Positions 57,441 to 64,000 of a DNA stretch of 64,000 bases are shown in pieces (positions within the stretch are counted from its first letter, which is position 1; each line of letters begins with the position of its first letter). The position numbers were made by a program, and so were the translations under genes. The stretch spans positions 1,226,472 through 1,290,471 of the forward strand of contig ML976661.1 in the NCBI GenBank assembly GCA_010015655.1, written 5' to 3'. Origin of the DNA: Bimuria novae-zelandiae CBS 107.79 (lineage: Eukaryota; Ascomycota; Dothideomycetes; Pleosporales; Didymosphaeriaceae). The notes beneath the pieces were generated by a model, which saw only the letters and a list, made by a program, of their open reading frames with translations, had not been told where the DNA came from and ran no database searches.

Positions 57441-57887
57441 TATTTTTAGGTCGTATTAAATGCTAAAAAGGCCTTTTAAGGTAGTAATATTAGTTAGTAT
57501 AGTTAAGTATACGTATTATTAGTATTAGTTATTTAGTGTTTTTAGTAATTTCCTAATTAGGTTATTAGCTAGCTTAATAACTTGATTTTAGTGCGTTTAC
57601 CCTTTTTATTAACACTCTCTTATCCTCCTCCTACACTCTCTCGCACCCTCTCTCTTACACGTATAAAATGGCCTTAGGTTTACAAAATAAAAGTAAAAGA
57701 AGCTTTCTAAGTATAGTAAAAAGACTAGTAGCGTTACTAGTTATTATGCCTAACTTATAAAGTATATAGGACCCGCTAGTAACTTAAGGTAGCTAAAGCT
57801 TTAAGATAAAGCTTTAGGACTTTAACGCTGTAGCTTTTAACGTAAAGTTTTTGCTCTTCATTAACACGCTCCAAAGGTCCTTAAATA
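57441..57887. repeat. RIP-degraded spacer
   Basis: AT-rich DNA with no gene; a CT-rich pyrimidine stretch at about 57610-57655. Confidence 0.4.
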
Positions 57888-57944
57888 TAACGTGTTTTAT
57901 AAGTAAGTGCGCATTACAAGCGAGTGCGTACCCCACTAACTTTA
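57888..57944 (+). repeat. left TIR of copy B
   Basis: Pairs with 59685-59741; contains the doubled GCGAGTGCG-type motif. Confidence 0.8.
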
Positions 57945-59684
57945 TACACCTTGATATAAAAATATCTAAACCACGTTGAGAAATAATATATAGATATTAA
58001 TAAGATAAATTAAGTTATATTTAAAGTATCTTTTTTACACGTGCGCAAGTTGTGCTTAGTCTCTTTGCACCGCTTGTAGCGCGCTAGAGCCTGGCGGCTG
58101 CGGCCTAATTGCTCCTCACCTTAACGCTGTTCACGCTCTATCTACTAATTAGCCTCCTTTTACGCAAGTATATCCTCTTCCTCTCTCTTTATTAAGGTTT
58201 TTTACTTTTATATCTGCTTCTTCTTCCGTGACCTACGCTTTATTAACACCTTATTAGCTTTTTTAAAGCTAGTAATCTAATCGCGCATTAGCTTAGCTAA
58301 AAGTATTATTATTTTTACCCCCTTTTTAAGCTGGCTAATTATTTTAATAATTAAGGCTAGCGATAAGTTCTTATGCTATTATACGTAATTACGTATAAAT
58401 ATTAATTAAGTATTAAGCTTATATACGTTACTTGGTGTTTAAGCCTCTTTAAAAGCCTTTACTATAGTAACTAAATGAGTAGGCGTATAGAGCTATATAT
58501 CTAGCTTTAATAAAATAATATTTAGCTAAAGAGGAATAGGGCCTGCGCCTTAAAAAGCTAAGTAAATATTAGCTACTATAAATAATCGCGTAAAGACTAC
58601 CTTAAAGTTTAGGAAAAACTTAAGTTTTATAATATAGTTAATATAGTTATATATTAGACTCTTAATCTAGTAGCTATACACGCGCTTTAGTAGCGAAAAG
58701 TAGCTAACGTTAAGTAGCTATATTAAATAGGATAAGTGTAGTAGCATATAAAGTGTATAAATATTATTCTCTTTATAGAGCTTTTAAAACTTAAGAGAGT
58801 AGTACCTTTTATAATTATTAAGAATTAGTAGCTAATGCGCCCTAACTACTTTACCTTTTATATACTTAATAAAGTGCTTTGGCTACTTAACTCTAATCTT
58901 ATTAATTATTTAGCTATTATTATTAATAATAATAGCTTAGTCGCGTAGGATATCCTTTTTATACTATGTAAATAAGTAGTGCTAGCTAATATAGATAATA
59001 AATAGTAAAATATCCTAGCTAGTAGCGTTAATTTCTTAGTTTACTATTATACACTTATACTTACTTAACTAAATAGCCTTTGGCTAGCCTCTCCTCTCTA
59101 AGCTTATTATAATAAGCTAAGTTATAATCCTGCCTATTATAAAGCTAACCTCGTCGAAGTTATAGACGTTCTTATTATAAATATTCTATTTAGTCTTTAT
59201 TTACTCTATAAGCTTAAACTAGCTTTAAATTAATATAGAATCCTTATATAAAGCTCTTTACCTATTATACGCTTGATTAAATTGCGTCGTAAAGCTATTT
59301 ATATGCTTAATAAAGTTACGTAGCTAATAAATATTAACCTAACCATCGCCGCGCGTAGCAAGTAGCTTACTAACTATATTACGTATAGCCACCTACGTAG
59401 GCGCAAATCCACGCTAGTCTAGGCTAAGTATATACCTAATAATTACCTTCTCTTCTAGCTAAGTAAGCTTTTTTAAGTTAGGTTAATAATTATATTAGGC
59501 AGGCCTACTAGCGCGTTAGTAATAGAGTATATCTTAAAAGATATTAAATATCTATATAGTAACTACCTTACTTTAAAATTAGTTTTACTAAAGAGCTAAT
59601 ATAACAAGGTGTATATTAGCCTTATAAGAAGCTAGCTAGGCTTTATTTAAGGACGATATAGTAGGTAGAAGTTCACGCGTTGCG

Positions 59685-59741
59685 AAAAGTTAGTAGGGTG
59701 CGCACTCGCTTGTAATACGCACTCGCTTATAAAACACGTTA
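59685..59741 (-). repeat. right TIR of copy B
   Basis: Pairs with 57888-57944. The outermost bases are ACACGTTA on the plus strand. Confidence 0.8.
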
Positions 59742-60249
59742 TTAATATCCTCTTATAGGCTACTAGAGATACTAACGCTATCCTTTTAAGCTACGTTAAG
59801 TAGAACTACTATTACTACTTTAGTTACCTTCTTATATAGCTCTAATAGCCCCAGGCTCGCATTTAATGCTTAGTTTACTAATAGCTTTAACGGTATTAAC
59901 TTGGTGAGATTACTATAGTATATAAAGCCTCTACTAACGTAGAGGTTTAAGAAGTTCTTACTCTATAATCACGGGTATTGCGTTCCTCTCCGGGCAAATA
60001 TGCAGCGTACATTTTTCGTCTATTACTATTACTATATACACAAAGTACCTAGTAATTAATTTATTAAAGAGATAACAAGCTCTACATCTTTGGCATGAAA
60101 TTATGTAGAGTAGAGACGGCCAGGTCATGGGCACTTTCGTCCGGGTAAGTAGTTAACTCTATTAGAGTTAGGGCAGCGAACTCTAGCTAGCCTTATAAGC
60201 CATAGCGTTAGCGTACTATAAAAAGTATTTAACGCCTTAAAAGATTTTA
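59742..60249. repeat. partly RIP-mutated spacer
   Basis: Two short patches, at 59965-60010 and 60105-60155, have normal composition (for example GAGACGGCCAGGTCATGGGC). No gene seen. Confidence 0.35.
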
Positions 60250-61640
60250 ATTAATAGCATTTTTAACTTGCTTCAGTTAGCTAGCTTACTAAAAATAATT
60301 ATTTACTACGTAAAGTAAAGACGCTGTCTTTTTAAGAGCTTTTACGCACTACTAACTTAAAGACTAAACTAATTACTTTCTAAAGCTATATAACTATTAC
60401 TGCCTTCTTATTAAGGTTATACGTAAATTTATAGCTTTACTTTATAAAACTAACGCCTTTACTACTTAACTTACTTACTTAACTTAGCAGAGTAAACTAT
60501 AATATTTGTAACTAATAAAGACTCCTTTAATAATAACACCTTATAATTTAGATTTAAGGAGAAATACCTATGCGAGTAGCGAAAAAAAGGACCTATTTAA
60601 GTTTTTATAAACGTTATATACTTAATATAAACGCCTTAATAATATAGATTTTTTAATAACTTTTAACATTTAACGCGCGAGATAGGAGAGCCTTTATAGC
60701 TTTTTAAACCTATTAAGCCTATTATTACTTGCTAAAATAGGTACTTTAACTCTATAGAAATAGTAGTCTTCCTCTACTACGTAATTAATACTCTTATTAA
60801 TTACAAGGTAAAGAAGGTGCTATAAAATAAGTCCTTAGATTACGAGCGTAGTAGGACTCTTATTAATAAAATACTTATAAAAAGCCTTACTACTACTAAT
60901 TAGACTATAATTAGTAAGTATATTAAAGTCCTTTAGTCCTTAAAGGAAGCTGTAAAGAGACTTATAGGCTATAGTAACTCTAGCTACTTTAGTATAATTT
61001 ATAATGTATACTTTACTATTAAGTACCTCCCCTCTATGTTAAGTAGCTTGTTAAGGGCTTTTAATATATTAATTTTAATAAGTCCGACACTTTAGAGGAC
61101 TACTTAAAGATTAACGTAACTATAGCATACTTAAAGCTTTTAAAGTATTACAAGCTCCTTAAAAAGATGCCTATTTATTACGCCTCTATAGTCCTCTACT
61201 GTTATTATAAGTACTACTTTATTAACGCATAGACTAGAGAGTATAAAATTTAGCTTAATTAAGCTAATTAGTAATTCTAAGAGCTCTAGGCTATATATAA
61301 ATTAAAAGACGCTTGCCCTATTGTCTTTCTTACGCGTAAATAAGTAAAGCGTATTAGTAATATTAATAACTATACTAAGTTATATGTTAAGTCTTTAAGA
61401 GCTAAAACTTCTACTCTACTTATTAATAGTACTAATAAGTTTAATTATTAGTAGTATAACAAACTTAGTGTCCCTCAGAATTACGTATACTATATAAATC
61501 TTATTAGATATTAAGCATCTTTCCGCGATTAATATCTTTGTCTTTTTTAGTTTATTATTAATCTCCTCTTACTCCTAGCGTCCTCTTACTACTATACTAG
61601 AATATTTTCTAAGGTTAGCAATATAATAGAGCTAAAATAT
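60250..61640 (+). pseudogene. hAT transposase relic
   Basis: Plus-strand frames with many TAG/TAA stops. Readable blocks are YYASIVLYCYYKYYFINA (expected 'AAxxLxPxxKxxYF'), SVPQNYVYYINLIRYQASF and LLLLASSYYYTRIFSKVSN. The last corresponds to the C-terminal hAT dimerisation block 'LLSIPAxSxxCERVFSxA', with Cys and Glu replaced by RIP-type changes. Limits are approximate and the TIRs were not identified. Confidence 0.6.
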
Positions 61641-61664
61641 TAAAAAATAAGCCCTTAAATGCTC

Positions 61665-61850
61665 TCTACAATCACGTGCGTACAGAGTTGGCTAAGAGCT
61701 AGATACTTTCCACTCCAGGAGGCCCCGGACGGCGAGCTCCTAGTAGATCTCTCAGAGCTCGAGATGCACGACATCTATTAGGTATCGTAGTGGGATAGCC
61801 CTGTCTAGCTTATGCTATACACATTTTCTCTTAGCGCGATTTTTCAGTTG
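61665..61850. other. short unmutated patch
   Basis: About 185 bp with normal CpA/TpG content, including GGAGGCCCCGGACGGCGAGC, between the hAT relic and a TTAA-rich tract. No ORF or repeat partner was found in the window. Confidence 0.35.
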
Positions 61851-62009
61851 ATTAATTAATTAATTATTAATAAAAAAAGCCTTGAAACTAACTATTAATT
61901 AATTAATTAGTAACTTAAAGTTCGTAATAATTAATTAATTTAATCTTAGCCTAAATTTTTAATTAATTAATTGCTAGCAACTCTGTTCGTAATTATTAAT
62001 AGCGGTCGT
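61851..62009. repeat. TTAA-rich low-complexity tract
   Basis: At least five TTAATTAATTAAT-type clusters separated by 15-35 bp, similar to 57296-57440. Confidence 0.6.
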
Positions 62010-62170
62010 ACCCTTTGAATCCTCCTTCTACTTCTCCAGAGCTTCGATTGCATGGGCAACACGGAGGTTGTGCCGAGCATAGCCATGCTCCTTTTCTTCC
62101 ACTTTGGCTAACTCACGACGAAGGCGAGCGGTCGCTAAAGCCAGGCAAGCTAACTCCTCCGCCACTAAAG
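62010..62170 (-). pseudogene. antisense coding segment of a third gypsy copy
   Basis: Minus strand, opposite to the LTR direction at 62593. It reads LATARLRRELAKVEEKEHGY followed by ARHNLRVAHAIEALE, clearly the same protein as the plus-strand segment at 43690-44010 (TARLERELVKIKKKEHNY, HNLRVTNVIKALE). It is nearly free of mutation. The relation to its LTR (reading from the LTR towards pol) is the same as in element 3. Confidence 0.6.
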
Positions 62171-62592
62171 CTTAACGCTCTTTAGCTATTAGTATCTTAA
62201 GCTACTTTTTATATTTCTCTTTCTATACACGCTCCTAATATTTTTTAGGAACCTATAAACGATATAAAATATGTTTTATAATGTAGCCAGCACACTCCCT
62301 AAAGGTAGTATTTATAAAATAACGTAACTTTATCTTTTAATAACGCTTATAGCTCATTATTATATTAAAACTTTAAGACTCTACCTTATTTGCATAGGCG
62401 CGACGAGTTATAATAGAGGAATAAGGAGCTTTTAGTATAATTAGTAAGGTAAGGAAAATTAAGAGGGGGCTATAACCTGCCTTAAGACATAGCGACGCGC
62501 TCTTTTATAGTAATTAAAACTTACGCGCTAATAATATAGTAATATAATAATATAAAGTATTAGGATAATAGCCTTAAAGGGGGGGGGGATAT
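62171..62592 (+). mobile_element. gypsy element 5, 3' remnant with polypurine tract
   Basis: AT-rich DNA ending in TAAAGGGGGGGGGGATAT (62575-62592) directly before the LTR, a polypurine tract that primes plus-strand synthesis and shows plus orientation. Upstream coding regions were not found. Confidence 0.55.
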
Positions 62593-63102
62593 TGTTACAA
62601 TTGCAGGACCTATAGGAACAGACAATCACGCTAACAGGATTTTTATTAATAAAAAAGCGAAGTTAAGGAAACACAAAGAGGGGTAGGGTAGTTTAGATTA
62701 GTAGTTAAGTAATAAAGTCCCGCATAAGCGAGTAGTCCTGTATAAAAGTTAGGACTATAATAAGTCCCTAGGACTATTTTCAAAAGAAAGGCCTTAGTAA
62801 AATTATAATAATAATTTAGATAATAGTAAGGACTAGGAATGATAGTATAAAATCTAATAAAATCTTTATACTTTCTTACTCTTTATAGTTAACTTAATAA
62901 CATTTCGAGTACATCTCTTACTCAGATTAGTAAATTTCTAAGGTAATTATTTTATAGTTTATTATAGAATTAGATTATTTATAAAAAACTCTTCAGTATT
63001 ACCTATTAGCTCTCGACTACTAAATATCCGCGGGGCGCTTATATCTCAGACCTATCCTCCTATCACCCGGACCAGGCTTGGGTACGTATAGCCCTTGTAA
63101 CA
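62593..63102 (+). repeat. 3' LTR of gypsy element 5
   Basis: 510 bp, TGTTACAATTGCAGGACC...CCCTTGTAACA, related to 55954-56471 and 43013-43454. It contains CCGGACCAGG near the end as in the solo LTR. Confidence 0.75.
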
Positions 63103-63530
63103 CTTGTGTCGTGGCGTGACATGCTTCCCTACCCACAGCGCCAATCCCAAGCCTTTTTTGCTTTGAATATTTGTAAAATAGCCTTATCCTACCCTTACAA
63201 CCTCGTTTTAATACTAGGAAGTTATTATTAGCCCTATATATACTATCGGACGTAGTTTTATATAGCGCCGCCCTATTAATTAGTACTTCTAGTAGAAGTA
63301 AACTACTAATCTAGGCTAATACGAGATATCCCCACACGTTTTACCTTATACACTAGTAGGTATTTTATTATAAGATATATAGCTTTATGGTTCGCATAAG
63401 CGTCTGGATTATTATTAAATCTAACTTAGGATTAGGAGTAGTAATAAGATATAGGCTTAGCGTTTATTTAGTTAGCTAACGCGTTTCTAGCGTTAAAACT
63501 AGCTTTAATATAGTACTTCGTGCATACAGT
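63103..63530. repeat. RIP-degraded DNA
   Basis: Starts with a short unmutated patch (63103-63170) and then TpA-rich DNA without a readable gene. Confidence 0.4.
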
Positions 63531-63751
63531 TAACCCCACCACACTTCAACTTGAGCCCACCAACTAATTTCCCGGGGGCCCAAGCGCGTTGGTGCGGCCA
63601 TCTATTGGATGGTAGAGTTTAGTCAGCTATTGGTGGCTTTAGCTTTTTAAATAGCCGACCCACTAAGGTCCCCATCAAAATTCTCCCAACACACTTTGCT
63701 CGCTAAGACTGCCGAAAAAATGAGTTAAGTTGTTGAGAACACATTGCGAAC
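63531..63751 (+). other. upstream region of the last ORF
   Basis: Normal composition returns sharply at about 63531. Short complementary words (CCACCAAC / GTTGGTG; CCATC / GGATGG) suggest small hairpins, possibly a transposon end. Confidence 0.35.
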
Positions 63752-63949
63752 ATGTTGCTAACAACATTAGGTGATACATTAGATATTGCTGAGAGCCGAG
63801 AGCTCCTATCTGACATAGAGAACGAAATATCATATAACAGTGATATTGACGAGTTTGTTGTGGGAGAATCTACAGAGAGAACACAAGAAGGTTCCCCTGC
63901 TGATGCCTGGGAGGAGGAAAGGAGCGATACTGAGGCAAGAGCAACATAG
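63752..63949 (+). CDS. acidic 65-residue ORF, unrecognised
   Basis: ATG at 63752 gives MLLTTLGDTLDIAESRELLS, then DIENEISYNSDIDEFVVGES and an acidic end, EEERSDTEARAT. It is strongly acidic with no signal peptide or membrane segment. Acidic N-termini of this kind occur in fungal transposases, and the ORF sits at the edge of a repeat region, so it may be the first exon of a transposon gene that continues beyond the window. It could also be a small host gene. The DNA is not RIP-mutated. Confidence 0.35.
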   Translation: MLLTTLGDTLDIAESRELLSDIENEISYNSDIDEFVVGESTERTQEGSPADAWEEERSDTEARAT

Positions 63950-64000
63950 CGTCATGTTAGGAACATGTTCTCATCTTCATCTAGGATGTAGGGGTCTCTG

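Larger units (their letters stand above)
57888..59741. mobile_element. TIR DNA transposon, copy B, RIP-mutated
   Basis: Inverted repeats of about 57 bp at 57888-57944 and 59685-59741. Both read TAACGTGTTTTATAAG from outside and end ACTAACTTT, with about five transition differences. Each TIR contains two copies of AAGCGAGTGCG, probably transposase-binding sites. The 1.85-kb length fits an autonomous element, but stops cover all frames and no catalytic motif was found. It is homologous to copy A (30352-31376). Confidence 0.75.

Overview
The window looks like a chromosome segment of a filamentous ascomycete (Pezizomycotina) with a two-compartment genome. Two gene islands of ordinary base composition (about 6.4-14.5 kb and 20.1-29.4 kb) sit in AT-rich DNA. 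The AT-rich DNA is poor in CpA/TpG, rich in TpA and keeps CpG, which is the signature of repeat-induced point mutation (RIP). Genes in the islands have short introns with GT...AG ends and CTAAC-like branch sites, as in filamentous fungi. No database search was possible. Family names come from motifs read in the sequence.

Layout. 1-6.4 kb: RIP-degraded DNA with a Fot1/pogo-like transposon (1333-3928, TA target duplication) and an unmutated island of stacked hairpins (4506-4885). 6.4-14.5 kb: two different cytochrome P450 relics facing each other, a truncated fungal rhodopsin-domain membrane protein, a minus-strand F-box-like/2EXR-type gene, and a long secreted protein with a Lys-Pro linker broken by one stop codon. 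14474-20058: a RIP-mutated Ty1/copia element in minus orientation. 20.1-29.4 kb: a broken bleomycin hydrolase (C1B peptidase) gene, a frameshifted minus-strand gene, an intact four-exon P450 (23302-25287), a 134-residue protein built on three copies of an HH...YY motif, tRNA-Tyr(GTA) with an intron, a small broken gene, and a 128-bp hAT-type MITE with an exact 8-bp target duplication.

29.4-64 kb is a nest of transposons. One terminal-inverted-repeat (TIR) element (30352...50009) has been split by about 18 kb of Ty3/gypsy DNA: a plus-strand gypsy cut off in reverse transcriptase (31377-34546), a complete minus-strand gypsy with 201-bp LTRs (34547-43012), and a second minus-strand gypsy (43013-49803). 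Next come a GC-rich unmutated island (51.1-51.6 kb), a RIP-destroyed DUF3435 gene (the tyrosine-recombinase family that includes Starship 'captains'), a plus-strand gypsy with a chromodomain (about 53.65-57.2 kb) interrupted by a solo LTR, a second copy of the TIR element (57888-59741), a hAT transposase relic, another gypsy 3' end, and the start of an unrecognised acidic ORF.

The genes do not form an obvious pathway. The intact P450 could be a monooxygenase of secondary or xenobiotic metabolism, but no synthase gene is nearby. The most notable theme is that five of the genes in the islands carry premature stops. At least four of these fit C-to-T at CpA (or G-to-A at TpG), as if RIP had leaked from the flanking repeats into single-copy genes. 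A second theme is an antisense coding segment between integrase and the 3' LTR in several of the gypsy elements.
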